A stretch of DNA of 32,813 nt from Syntrophaceae bacterium UBA2280 (lineage in GTDB: Bacteria > Desulfobacterota > Syntrophia > Syntrophales > Smithellaceae): assembly GCA_002347685.1 (NCBI GenBank), contig DDWS01000022.1:1-32813 (forward strand). Direction: 5' to 3'. The position numbers and the translations under genes are program-made. Below, one piece after another: positions 16,519-23,756 of the stretch; positions within the stretch are counted from its first letter, which is position 1, and the number at the start of each line of letters is the position of its first letter. The notes under the pieces were generated by a model. It was not told the DNA's origin and made no database searches. It saw only the letters and a list, made by a program, of their open reading frames with translations.

Positions 16519-17760
16519 CTACTTTGTATATTTCTTCAAAACGATGACCGCGTTGACGCCGCCGAATCCAAAGCTGTTGGACATGGCGGTGGTAATTTCC
16601 CTTTGTCTTGCAATGTTCGGAACGTAGTCCAGGTCGCAACCGTCATCCGGGTCTTCCAGATTGATCGTGGGGGGGATGATACCTTCCTGAATAGCCTTGG
16701 TGGCAAAAATGGCTTCCACAGCGCCCGTACCGCCCAGCATATGCCCTGTCATGGATTTGGTCGAGCTGACCATTAATTTTTTCGCGTGTTCGCCGAAAAG
16801 ATTTTTAATCGCCTGGGTTTCATACAGATCATTGAGCGGTGTGGACGTGCCATGCGCGTTGATATAATCGATGTCTGTCGTTTCCAAACCCGCGTCTTTG
16901 ATGGCAACTTTCATACTGCGCGCGGCGCCTTCATGACCGGGCGGGGGTGCAGCCAGGTGATGGGCATCGGAAGTGCAACCGTATCCGATCATTTCAGCGT
17001 AGATCCGTGCGCCCCGCTTGAGGGCAAAGGAGAGCTCTTCCAGAATCAGCACACCGCATCCTTCGGCGATGACAAAACCATTTCGTCCCTTATCAAAAGG
17101 CCGGCTGGCTTTTTGCGGATCGTCGTTGCGGGTTGACAGCGCGCGCATTGCGCAGAAACCACCTACGCCCAGGGGGGTGACTGCCGCTTCGACGCCGCCG
17201 GCGATCATGGCTTCCGCATCACCATAGGCAATGATTTTATAAGCGTCACCGATGGCGGATGTGCCTGCGGCACAGGCCGTCACGGAACAATTGATCGGTC
17301 CCTTGGCGCCAAACCGCATGGAGACGTGGCCGGATGCCAGATTGGCCAAAATGGCAGGAACAGCAAACGGTGAAACTTTGCGAGGGCCGGATGCGATGAG
17401 CGTCCTGACTTCGTCTTCAATGGTTTGAGCGCCGCCGATGGCCGAACCGATTATCACGCCGACGCGTTCCGCAATCTCCGGGCCAATGGTCAGCGCCGCA
17501 TCCTCCACAGCCATCTGGGCTGCAGCCAGAGAATAAATGGCAAAATTATCGTAGCGACGGACTTCCTTTTTATCGACATACAAAGTGGGATCAAAATTCT
17601 TAATCTCGCCTGCAATTCTGGAGCTGAAGGCAGATGAGTCAAAGCGCGTGATGGGGCCGATGCCTGACTTCCCGGCAATGGCGGCTGACCAGGATTCCGC
17701 AACCGAATTCCCCAGCGGAGTTAAAGCGCCCAGGCCTGTGATTACGACACGCCTTTTCAT
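16519..17760 (-). CDS. fabF: Beta-ketoacyl-ACP synthase II
   Basis: The 413-residue condensing enzyme elongates fatty acids on ACP. The Cys-His-His triad is visible: C163 in SVTACAAGTSAIGDA, H303 in NAHGTSTPLND and H340 in KSMTGHMLGGTGAVEA. The N-terminus RRVVITGLGALTPLG and the C-terminal NSFGFGGVNA loop are typical. It lies 26 nt downstream of acpP, the carrier protein it acts on. Other elongation genes are absent from the window. Confidence 0.97.
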   Translation of the reverse strand: MKRRVVITGLGALTPLGNSVAESWSAAIAGKSGIGPITRFDSSAFSSRIAGEIKNFDPTLYVDKKEVRRYDNFAIYSLAAAQMAVEDAALTIGPEIAERVGVIIGSAIGGAQTIEDEVRTLIASGPRKVSPFAVPAILANLASGHVSMRFGAKGPINCSVTACAAGTSAIGDAYKIIAYGDAEAMIAGGVEAAVTPLGVGGFCAMRALSTRNDDPQKASRPFDKGRNGFVIAEGCGVLILEELSFALKRGARIYAEMIGYGCTSDAHHLAAPPPGHEGAARSMKVAIKDAGLETTDIDYINAHGTSTPLNDLYETQAIKNLFGEHAKKLMVSSTKSMTGHMLGGTGAVEAIFATKAIQEGIIPPTINLEDPDDGCDLDYVPNIARQREITTAMSNSFGFGGVNAVIVLKKYTK

Positions 17761-17786
17761 AAGTAATGATCCCTGCGCAAAAGAGA

Positions 17787-18023
17787 CTAATTGATGCCTT
17801 TTTTCTGGAGAAAATCGATAACGTCTTTGATCGTGCGAATTTTTTCCAGCTCTTCGTCGGCGATTTCCACACCGAATACTTCTTCCATTTCCATGATAAG
17901 TTCGACCAGGTCCAGGGAATCAGCCCCCAGATCATCAATGAACGAAGCCTCCGGTACGCACTGCTCCTTGGCAACATCTAACTGCTCCGTCACAAGCTTA
18001 ATGACTTTTTCTTCTAATGTCAT
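17787..18023 (-). CDS. acpP: Acyl carrier protein
   Basis: The 78-residue, acidic four-helix protein carries acyl chains on a 4'-phosphopantetheine arm attached to Ser36 in DDLGADSLDLVELIMEME. The start has GGAGGGTC upstream (minus strand, about 8 nt). It is followed by fabF. The N-terminal half has one Cys (C22), which is uncommon in ACPs. Confidence 0.97.
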   Translation of the reverse strand: MTLEEKVIKLVTEQLDVAKEQCVPEASFIDDLGADSLDLVELIMEMEEVFGVEIADEELEKIRTIKDVIDFLQKKGIN

Positions 18024-18314
18024 GAATGACCCTCCTCCAGTCCAAGATTAGACTAAAATTATTACAACAAGTGTTGCTCTTTTACCTGTTTTCGAAAAAA
18101 AAATCCTCATTTTTTTCAAGACAAAAGGATTCGATTGTTAAACACAAGGAATCTATGCGCGATACGCAAACCGCGAGAATCGCAGATCATTTGCCACTCA
18201 TTCAATGGCCCTGCGGCCATCGAGCATCAGGGGGACTTTTAAGCCCCTTTCATGAACAGCGGGTGCGGACTGACTAACAGGTCTGCCTGTCAAACCCACC
18301 AAGCGTGCCAGCAA
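18024..18314. other. Gap between rpmF and acpP
   Basis: The 291-bp gap sits where plsX, fabH, fabD and fabG are usually found. I see no remnant of those genes. It contains a G/C clamp hairpin (GGGG, then a near-palindrome CTTTTAAG, then CCCC, about 18229-18247) without a U-tract, and A/T-rich runs nearer acpP that probably carry its promoter. Confidence 0.5.
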
Positions 18315-18494
18315 TTACTTTCCCGCGGGAATGACTTCTCTGCCTTTATAGGTGCCGCAATTCGCACAGACTCTATGGGGCAGTTTCGGCTCTTTACATT
18401 GCGGGCATACGGACAGGGAGTCGGGCGTTAGAAAATCGTTCGCTCTTCGGGTATTGCGCCTTGTTCTGGAATGTCTCTTTACTGGATTCGGCAT
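18315..18494 (-). CDS. rpmF: Ribosomal protein bL32
   Basis: The 59-residue protein begins MPNPVKRHSRTRRNTRRA, the standard basic L32 N-terminus. The zinc-type cysteine pairs are intact: C30-PQ-C33 and C43-AN-C46. It ends EVIPAGK. AAGGA about 9 nt upstream of the ATG at 18494 supports the start. The yceD-rpmF pair upstream is one of the most conserved bacterial arrangements; the stop of yceD is only 6 nt away. Confidence 0.96.
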   Translation of the reverse strand: MPNPVKRHSRTRRNTRRANDFLTPDSLSVCPQCKEPKLPHRVCANCGTYKGREVIPAGK

Positions 18495-18500
18495 GGTAAA

Positions 18501-19055
18501 CTATCCTTTTTGCTGATTATTTATTTTAAATTTTTTCAAAACGGCCAGACGCTCATCCACAATACCGGTCTGGCAGTTACAGGTAACCACATTTCGATTC
18601 TCGCCGCAGCACGGACATAACCCCCGGCAGTCCTGCCCGCACAATACCTTCATCGGCGCCAAAAGAACGATCTGCTCACAAATCATCGGAGCCAGATCAA
18701 TAAAATCGCCCTTGTAGCCGACGATTTCCAAATCCTCGGCGCAAAGTTCAAGATCATCGCTTGTTTCCATCTGATCGGGAACGAGGGTATAGGTAAAATC
18801 TCCGCCAACCGTCAGGTCTGCAGGCTCCAGACAGCGGCTGCAATCCATGCACAGCCGGACGTGCAATGTCCCCCGGATATAAATCGTTTCCCCTGACTTT
18901 GTGACCAGGCATTCCACATCTGCCTGCATCAAACGAAAACCAGGCTGCCCGTCAGCCGGAAATAACCCCGTAAACCACTCTGCGCCTTCCGAAAATGCAA
19001 GGTGAAGCCCCGAATCGGGAATGAGCATCACATTAATTTTCAAAGAATCAGACAT
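18501..19055 (-). CDS. yceD: YceD/DUF177 protein (23S rRNA accumulation)
   Basis: The 184-residue protein belongs to the DUF177 family, needed for 23S rRNA and large-subunit accumulation in E. coli. It shows the central RLCMDCSRCLEP motif and the C-terminal cysteine cluster CGQDCRGLCPCCGENRNVVTCNC. It is followed by rpmF in the same direction. Upstream, TTGACA (19131-19126) and TATAAT (19113-19108) occur on the minus strand, but only 12 bp apart, so they are not one standard promoter. Confidence 0.9.
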   Translation of the reverse strand: MSDSLKINVMLIPDSGLHLAFSEGAEWFTGLFPADGQPGFRLMQADVECLVTKSGETIYIRGTLHVRLCMDCSRCLEPADLTVGGDFTYTLVPDQMETSDDLELCAEDLEIVGYKGDFIDLAPMICEQIVLLAPMKVLCGQDCRGLCPCCGENRNVVTCNCQTGIVDERLAVLKKFKINNQQKG

Positions 19056-19175
19056 GAATCCTTGCTGCCTTACGTCATTTAACCAACCGCGTTAAGCGAG
19101 TAAGTAAATTATAAAATCCTCGTAATGTCAAGCATAATTTGCGCTGCATTTTTCTGCAGGATGAGGAAATGGCGC

Positions 19176-19205
19176 TTGACAAATCACGGGCCACAACCCT
19201 ATAAA
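19176..19205 (+). promoter_or_regulatory. Probable gltX promoter
   Basis: A perfect TTGACA (19176-19181) and TATAAA (19200-19205) lie 18 bp apart, 25 bp upstream of the gltX ATG. The leader would be about 20 nt. Confidence 0.6.
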
Positions 19206-19229
19206 ACCCCAAACATAAAGGAAAACATA

Positions 19230-20633
19230 ATGACCACCAGAATCCGCACCCGTTTTGCTCCATCCCCGACCGGTTACCTGCACATCGGAGGGGCGAGAAC
19301 CGCCCTTTTCAACTGGCTTTTCTCCCGTCACACCGGTGGCGAGTTTGTTTTGAGAGTTGAAGACACCGATCAGCAGCGCTCCACCGACGAGTCCACCCGG
19401 GCGATTCTCGATGCGATGACCTGGCTGGGCCTGAACTGGGATGAAGGCCCGTATTTTCAGGCACAGCGTGTCGATCTGCATCGCGACATGGTTCAAAAAC
19501 TGATCCGGGAGGGCAAAGCCTACTACTGCACCTGCACGCCTGAAGTTCTGGAAGCGAAAAGAAAAACGGCTTTGGCTGCCGGCAAAAAGCCCAAGTACGA
19601 CGGCGCCTGTCGCGATCGGAATTTACCCAAATCACAAGGCAGTGTTGTGCGCTTCCGCGGCGAACAAACAGGCATCACCATCGTGGAAGATCTCATCAAA
19701 GGGAACATCTCTTTTAACAATGATGAACTCGATGATTTGATCATCGAACGCGGCGACGGGTACCCGACCTATAATTTTGCCGTGGTCGTTGACGACGCGC
19801 AAATGAACATCACGCATGTCATCCGCGGCGACGATCATCTGAACAACACCCCTCGTCAGATGTTGATGTACCGGGCGCTCGGCTTCGAAATCCCGAAATT
19901 TGCGCATGTTCCAATGATTCTGGGATCGGACAAAGCGCGTCTGAGCAAGCGGCACGGGGCCACCTCCGTGATGGCCTACAAGGAGATGGGGTATCTGCCG
20001 GAAGCACTCGTTAATTACCTGGTGCGGCTGGGCTGGTCGCATGGAGATCAGGAAATCTTTTCGCCTGAAGAATTGATTGAACATTTCAGCCTGGATTCCG
20101 TCGGCAAGTCACCTGCCGTTTTCAATCCCGAAAAACTCCTCTGGCTAAACGCGCATTACATAAAGGAGGCGTCGCCGGATAGAATCATGGAAGAAATGAA
20201 GCAACAATGGCATACCGGCTCTGATACCGGTGATGCGGCCTTTACGAAAAAGATCATCGCAGACCTGCAGCCGCGTGTGAAAACCCTGATCGAGCTGGCC
20301 GGCGCAGCCGATTTTTATTTTACCGATCAGGTTCAATATGAAGAGCAGGCCGCGCAAAAGTTCCTGGTCCCTGAAATCGCCGCTTATTTAAAAGCGATGG
20401 CCGCCGGGATTCCGACTCTGCAGAACTTCAGCAAGGAAGGGCTGGAAGAATTTCTAAAGAATTTCATTGAAGCACAGGGAATCAAATTTAAGGTCATTGC
20501 CCAGCCGCTACGGGTGGCTCTCACCGGCAAAACGGTCAGCCCGGGGATTGACGAAATCATGGTCACCTTGGGCAAGGATCGCGTTTTGCAAAGGATCCAT
20601 GCCGCAGTGGTTCATATTGAATCTCGGAAATAA
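19230..20633 (+). CDS. gltX: Glutamyl-tRNA synthetase
   Basis: The 467-residue class I enzyme charges tRNA-Glu (and possibly tRNA-Gln for later amidation). The HIGH-type motif HIGG is at 18-21, in RFAPSPTGYLHIGGARTALFNWL; the KMSKS-type loop is KARLSKRHGATSV. A zinc-site-like run YYCTCTPEVLE... GACRD lies in the acceptor-binding region. The ATG at 19230 with AAAGGA 8 nt upstream is clear; an earlier in-frame ATG at 19125 lies before the promoter. The cognate tRNA-Glu gene follows 184 nt later. Confidence 0.96.
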   Translation: MTTRIRTRFAPSPTGYLHIGGARTALFNWLFSRHTGGEFVLRVEDTDQQRSTDESTRAILDAMTWLGLNWDEGPYFQAQRVDLHRDMVQKLIREGKAYYCTCTPEVLEAKRKTALAAGKKPKYDGACRDRNLPKSQGSVVRFRGEQTGITIVEDLIKGNISFNNDELDDLIIERGDGYPTYNFAVVVDDAQMNITHVIRGDDHLNNTPRQMLMYRALGFEIPKFAHVPMILGSDKARLSKRHGATSVMAYKEMGYLPEALVNYLVRLGWSHGDQEIFSPEELIEHFSLDSVGKSPAVFNPEKLLWLNAHYIKEASPDRIMEEMKQQWHTGSDTGDAAFTKKIIADLQPRVKTLIELAGAADFYFTDQVQYEEQAAQKFLVPEIAAYLKAMAAGIPTLQNFSKEGLEEFLKNFIEAQGIKFKVIAQPLRVALTGKTVSPGIDEIMVTLGKDRVLQRIHAAVVHIESRK

Positions 20634-20686
20634 CAACCTGTTTGGGAGAATTGCGGCGCTTGACATCTCGGTTCGCCAATTTCATC

Positions 20687-20715
20687 TTGACTTTTAAAGT
20701 CAAATTGAATAGATA
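20687..20715 (+). promoter_or_regulatory. Palindrome and possible tRNA-Glu promoter
   Basis: TTGACT (20687-20692) and TAGATA (20710-20715) are 17 bp apart. The -35 is part of a perfect odd palindrome, TTGACTTT-t-AAAGTCAA (20687-20703). The tRNA starts about 95 nt further on. The palindrome may be an operator or a weak hairpin ending gltX. Confidence 0.3.
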
Positions 20716-20817
20716 CTCCCCCACAACCTTCCCCGCTATTGGGGGATCGATCAATTGCCCGACGCGACACCCTGCATTATGTTGAATAGGCTTGCGTCTG
20801 GGTCATGGAACAAAAAT

Positions 20818-20892
20818 GGTCCCATCGTCTAGTGGTTAGGACGCTGGCCTCTCACGCCGGAAACCGGGGTTCAAGTCCCCGTGGGACTACCA
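20818..20892 (+). tRNA. tRNA-Glu(CTC)
   Basis: The 75-nt cloverleaf folds well. The acceptor GGTCCCA pairs with TGGGACT; the D-arm has the TAGTGGTTAGGA core; the anticodon stem is CTGGC/GCCGG with loop CTCTCAC, giving anticodon CTC (Glu, GAG). The T-arm CCGGGG-TTCAAGT-CCCCG-like stem is complete and CCA is encoded at 20890-20892. The 3' 47 nt are duplicated at 26243-26289, showing that a mobile element inserted here; the left copy restores the tRNA. Confidence 0.97.
20846..20892 (+). repeat. attL core (47-bp direct repeat, left copy)
   Basis: Identical over 47 bp to 26243-26289; the match begins in the tRNA anticodon stem and ends exactly at the encoded CCA. Sequences differ immediately on both sides. 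Confidence 0.93.
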
Positions 20893-20951
20893 GAATAAAA
20901 TCAATGGCTTAGAAGTAATTATTCAGCTAATTTTCGTTGAAATAAAAGTCA

Positions 20952-20972
20952 TCCCCAGCACTATCCCCAGCA
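20952..20972 (+). repeat. Left arm-type sites, TCCCCAGCA x2
   Basis: Two copies of TCCCCAGCA start at 20952 and 20964, 12 bp apart with CTA between them. The same pair, in the same orientation, occurs at 26092-26112. The position, about 60 bp inside attL, is that expected for integrase arm-binding sites. Confidence 0.7.
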
Positions 20973-21146
20973 GGCAGGGGGATTTTACCCAGGCTTTATC
21001 TAATCACCTTCCCAATTCTATCTGCGTCGCGGTTATCTGTTATGCCCGCGCTATAGTCCCGCATTTTAATTTTCGCCTATAAAAAAAGGCGGATGCTTTC
21101 ACACCAGCCAAAATCATCGGCGTTCTTTTAAGGATAACAGCTTTGA

Positions 21147-21722
21147 TTAGTAGTTGGGGTCTAGACCGCTTAAATCAAAAGTAAAAATAGGGCGACCATT
21201 TTGAAATACTTCCGTTTGGATCATTAACTTTTTCCCTTTTTTTATAGATTTTAAAAAAGAAGGACCAAAGCGTATCGTAGTGGATTTGTCGCCAGATATC
21301 CGCGCAGAAACGTATTTATCCTTTTCATCATCAAACTTGACCCGAACGTGACATTTCCCATATTCACTAGATCCCTGACAAATAACCTGGCCTTTTTGAA
21401 CATAAAAAAGCACGCCATCCTCTAACAACATAATAGTTCCGCGCTGAACACCATGATATGGAAACTCAAAATTTACAGTATTTGAGCTTTCTTTTGTTGC
21501 GTATTTGCTGACCTCCCCGCTCATTTTATCTGTAGAAGAACCATATTCCCACGCAAGCGGGTCTGGCAACAAACCCCCTTCAATGCCAACTGTTTTCACA
21601 GGCTGTTTTTCTTCATTTTGCACAGACGGTGAGTTCGGTACCAGCCACCACATTAAAAATAAAAAAACTCCCACTACAATGAAAAACTTTTTTGCCTCCT
21701 TAGAACGCCACATAACGTACAT
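21147..21722 (-). CDS. Membrane-anchored protein of unknown function
   Basis: The 191-residue protein has one N-terminal hydrophobic helix (about 13-29, KKFFIVVGVFLFLMWWLV) after a short basic tail, then a soluble domain that would face the periplasm. The soluble part has patterns such as NTVNFEFPYHGVQRGTIMLL, CHVRVKFDDEKDKYVSA and FTFDLSGL that resemble conserved hypothetical proteins of mobile elements. Two Cys (in VICQGSSEYGKCHV) could form a disulfide. GGGAGG upstream supports the start. It is the last gene of the leftward train and the best candidate for element cargo. I do not recognise a function. Confidence 0.65.
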   Translation of the reverse strand: MYVMWRSKEAKKFFIVVGVFLFLMWWLVPNSPSVQNEEKQPVKTVGIEGGLLPDPLAWEYGSSTDKMSGEVSKYATKESSNTVNFEFPYHGVQRGTIMLLEDGVLFYVQKGQVICQGSSEYGKCHVRVKFDDEKDKYVSARISGDKSTTIRFGPSFLKSIKKGKKLMIQTEVFQNGRPIFTFDLSGLDPNY

Positions 21723-21854
21723 CTACCTCCCGTTTTTTCCAATACCAGACGCCGCCCTTGGTGATTAAATGCAGTATAAGAAAACGGACATATAATATCA
21801 AGGTATATAAAGGCCATGGTAAAAACCCCGGCCTTTAAACTCGACACCGTCCGG

Positions 21855-22127
21855 CTATGCCTCATTTATTGAGTGAAAAACCGGCACGGCATTTTTCGCC
21901 ATAAGAGGTTTCATCTCTGCGATTGCCCGCCTTGATAATTCTTCGTCTGTTTCGCCCTGGTTTCGCATGATCCGGGTTTCATTATGCCGCCAACCTTTAA
22001 CAGGCTTCGTTTCCGACGCGCTTTTTCTCGCGTCTATAACGTAGCAAAAAACGCCTTCAGGAAGTTTTTCAGTTTCAACAAACACCCGGCTTTCAATCGT
22101 TTTGATCCTGTTTTCAAGATTGCTCAT
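21855..22127 (-). CDS. Small element protein with N-terminal coiled-coil
   Basis: The 90-residue protein starts with NLENRIKTIESRV, a heptad-like segment shared with its upstream neighbour (NLEKRIEKLENVV). The rest includes EGVFCYVIDARK and ETDEELSRRAIAEM. Its ATG overlaps the stop of the previous gene as ATGA, so translation is probably coupled. Function unknown; small proteins of this form are common near phage terminase genes, but no terminase is here. Confidence 0.6.
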   Translation of the reverse strand: MSNLENRIKTIESRVFVETEKLPEGVFCYVIDARKSASETKPVKGWRHNETRIMRNQGETDEELSRRAIAEMKPLMAKNAVPVFHSINEA

Positions 22128-22303
22128 GGCTTCACCTCATCCGGGCAGGGTTTGACTATGACCATTAAGGGATTTCCTTTTACAGGTGGTGTGTTGAATT
22201 TCGCACATTCAGCTTCAGTCATGTGAGAATAAATAATCAACGGTTCTAATTGTTTCGGATCAACAACATTTTCCAATTTCTCAATTCTCTTTTCAAGGTT
22301 CAT
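22124..22303 (-). CDS. Small element protein (59 aa)
   Basis: The protein begins MNLEKRIEKLENVV and continues with EPLIIYSHMTEAECAKF and NPLMVIVKPCPDE. An earlier in-frame TTG at 22324 would add seven residues, but the ATG at 22303 overlaps the upstream stop by 11 nt and is preferred. Its stop overlaps the next gene as ATGA. Function unknown. Confidence 0.55.
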   Translation of the reverse strand: MNLEKRIEKLENVVDPKQLEPLIIYSHMTEAECAKFNTPPVKGNPLMVIVKPCPDEVKP

Positions 22304-22565
22304 TTTTTTCCATCTCACTTTCAAGTTTTTTGACTCTGGTTTCCAGGTCAGAATCTTTGATAACGTCCCGCAATACTGAACATAAATAGCCTAACGTCCG
22401 CGCCTTTGATTCGGTGGTTTTGTCACTGTCAAGATCGTTTAACACCCGCGCCATAAATCGCCGAATGTCCAACAATGACTTCAGTCTGATTTGCGTTTTT
22501 CGCTCCCCCCCCCCGGCCTCAAGGCTTAAATCATTACAGGATGTGTCTTTTGCCGCCTTTTTCAT
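22293..22565 (-). CDS. Small phage-type protein containing a G10 tract
   Basis: The 90-residue protein has a conserved-looking core, KSLLDIRRFMARVLNDL, then ARTLGYLCSVLRDVIKDSDLE, and ends in a charged coiled-coil RVKKLESEMEK. Similar short proteins are known in prophages, often before packaging genes; the role is unknown. The codons GCC GGG GGG GGG GAG include a run of ten G (22505-22514 on the plus strand as C), in the N-terminal quarter. A one-base slip would destroy the frame. The variable N-terminus suggests the core could also be translated from a later start. Confidence 0.6.
   Translation of the reverse strand: MKKAAKDTSCNDLSLEAGGGERKTQIRLKSLLDIRRFMARVLNDLDSDKTTESKARTLGYLCSVLRDVIKDSDLETRVKKLESEMEKNEP
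22505..22514 (-). repeat. Homopolymeric G10 tract in coding sequence
   Basis: Ten consecutive G on the coding strand lie within the gene 22293-22565. Tracts of this length are prone to slipped-strand change during replication, and also to sequencing error. Confidence 0.8.
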
Positions 22566-22791
22566 CTCAAAATCACCCCCTAAAGGCTTTGAATTTTCCT
22601 ACTCTGCCCGAGCCAATGCCCGCTTTCTCAAGAACATGCTCTTTAAAACGCATAAGACAAGAGACACAAGACACCCTATACATGGCATACATGTTAACGC
22701 ATACGGAAACGTTGCTGTAAACCCCTCTTGCCAAGTATTCTCACTTTGCGGCCTCATATATTTAATATCATTGCCGATTGCGTCTTTTTTA
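22566..22791. other. AT-rich non-coding stretch left of the iterons
   Basis: No leftward gene is credible here. The composition is noticeably richer in A/T than the host genes. A sequence related to the iterons, CATACGGAAACGTTGCTGTAAACC-like, lies around 22697-22720, so a fourth, degenerate repeat is possible. Confidence 0.35.
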
Positions 22792-22866
22792 TATGGTTAC
22801 GGTTTCGTTGCTCTAAAATGGCTTCTATGGTTACGGTTTCGTATGCGTATATGGTTACGGTTTCGT
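22792..22866 (+). repeat. Three 17-bp iteron-like direct repeats
   Basis: TATGGTTACGGTTTCGT occurs identically at 22792-22808, 22826-22842 and 22850-22866. The starts are 34 and 24 bp apart. The repeats lie directly after the stop of the Rep-like gene, in AT-rich DNA, as replication iterons often do. Confidence 0.7.
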
Positions 22867-22875
22867 ATGTTGATA

Positions 22876-23388
22876 TTAACTTTTATAAGCATTTTGGAAA
22901 CCTCGTTTCATAACCCGGTGACGTTTCTCCAGCACCGTGCCTTTTTTCCAGAGTAGCCAGCGATTCGACAAAGCATAAACGTTTTGATCTTTTTGACAGC
23001 CGCCCCCGTGGTGTTTTATGGTGATAAAACCCTTTGCCAGAAGATCATCAAATCCGCGCGTTCCTCTCGGTTGAGTTATTCCCAATTTCTTTAATTCAAT
23101 GTAACTGAATTTCAAGTCATCTTCATTCACGCATATTCTGGCATTGCTGTTTTTGTTTGGTTTCCGAAAGTCCCTTTTCCCGAGTAAATAAATCAGCATT
23201 TGTGGAGCGACACCGCCCAATGAAATAAAAGCGGGTGATTCAAATAAATCACGTTCAACAAATGTCCCCCTGCCGCCACCGATATGTTTTTTGTTATAGA
23301 ACTGATTCTTTGGTTTATACGTTGCCAGATTTTCATTCTTGTGAATTTCTAACCTCTCATTCATTGCTATGGCGTTTAAATTTTCCAT
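22876..23388 (-). CDS. Rep-like winged-helix protein
   Basis: The 170-residue protein has a central part reminiscent of winged-helix replication proteins of small mobile elements: FVERDLFESPAFISLGG, then MLIYLLGKRDFRKP, then a second helix-turn-helix region (FSYIELKKLGIT, TRGFDDLLAKGFITIKHHGG) and a strand YALSNRWLLWKKG. The assignment to replication rests on this pattern and on the three iteron-like repeats that begin 10 nt downstream. ATG at 23388 is preferred over a TTG three bases earlier; AAGGG lies about 5 nt upstream. It could instead be an ordinary regulator. Confidence 0.5.
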   Translation of the reverse strand: MENLNAIAMNERLEIHKNENLATYKPKNQFYNKKHIGGGRGTFVERDLFESPAFISLGGVAPQMLIYLLGKRDFRKPNKNSNARICVNEDDLKFSYIELKKLGITQPRGTRGFDDLLAKGFITIKHHGGGCQKDQNVYALSNRWLLWKKGTVLEKRHRVMKRGFQNAYKS

Positions 23389-23450
23389 CAACCCTTACCC
23401 AACTATCGGCTTTTAGTTTTATGTTGCAAATCTCTTGTAAACAAAAGACG

Positions 23451-23756
23451 CTAGAGCAAAAGACTTGATTCTTTCTGCCGTGCCGCCCTCATCTTTTCCA
23501 TGTGCGCACTTGATGAGGTTCTGGCGGTGGCTTTCTTCGCCCGGTTCTTATTGTAAAACATAAACGGGTGAAGTGGGCAGGCAGGCATTGAGCAATCCGT
23601 TTTCCCATCGGCAAAAAAGCCGGTGCAATCGTAACAGCGAGCATTGACAGCCTGCTTCAAGGTCAGCGTTTCGCCGGATAGATGTTTGAGTAATTCCTTC
23701 TGGCCTCTGGCCGCCTTCCCATGCCGCCGGATACTTTTAATTCTGTCTGTATTCAT
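23451..23756 (-). CDS. Cys-rich small phage-type protein
   Basis: The 101-residue protein carries NARCYDCTGFFADG followed by KTDCSMPACPLHPFMFYN, in which five Cys and one His could bind zinc or a cluster. This motif recurs in small proteins of phages and plasmids of unknown function. The ends are basic (KKATARTSSS). Its start overlaps the stop of the AlpA-like gene as ATGA, so the two are probably coupled. A role as DNA-binding or regulatory partner is an inference. Confidence 0.6.
   Translation of the reverse strand: MNTDRIKSIRRHGKAARGQKELLKHLSGETLTLKQAVNARCYDCTGFFADGKTDCSMPACPLHPFMFYNKNRAKKATARTSSSAHMEKMRAARQKESSLLL

Noticed and set aside
21674..21865. 63-residue minus-strand frame with Cys pair (TLCGVL)
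   Set aside because: It overlaps the start of the membrane-anchored gene in another frame and lacks a start signal.
22792..22866. CRISPR array
   Set aside because: Only three 17-bp units with unequal 7- and 17-bp spacers; no cas genes. No CRISPR array is seen anywhere in the window.
22414..22956. 180-residue plus-strand frame across the iteron region
   Set aside because: It runs against the direction of all element genes, covers a non-coding repeat region, and its sequence is largely translated repeat.
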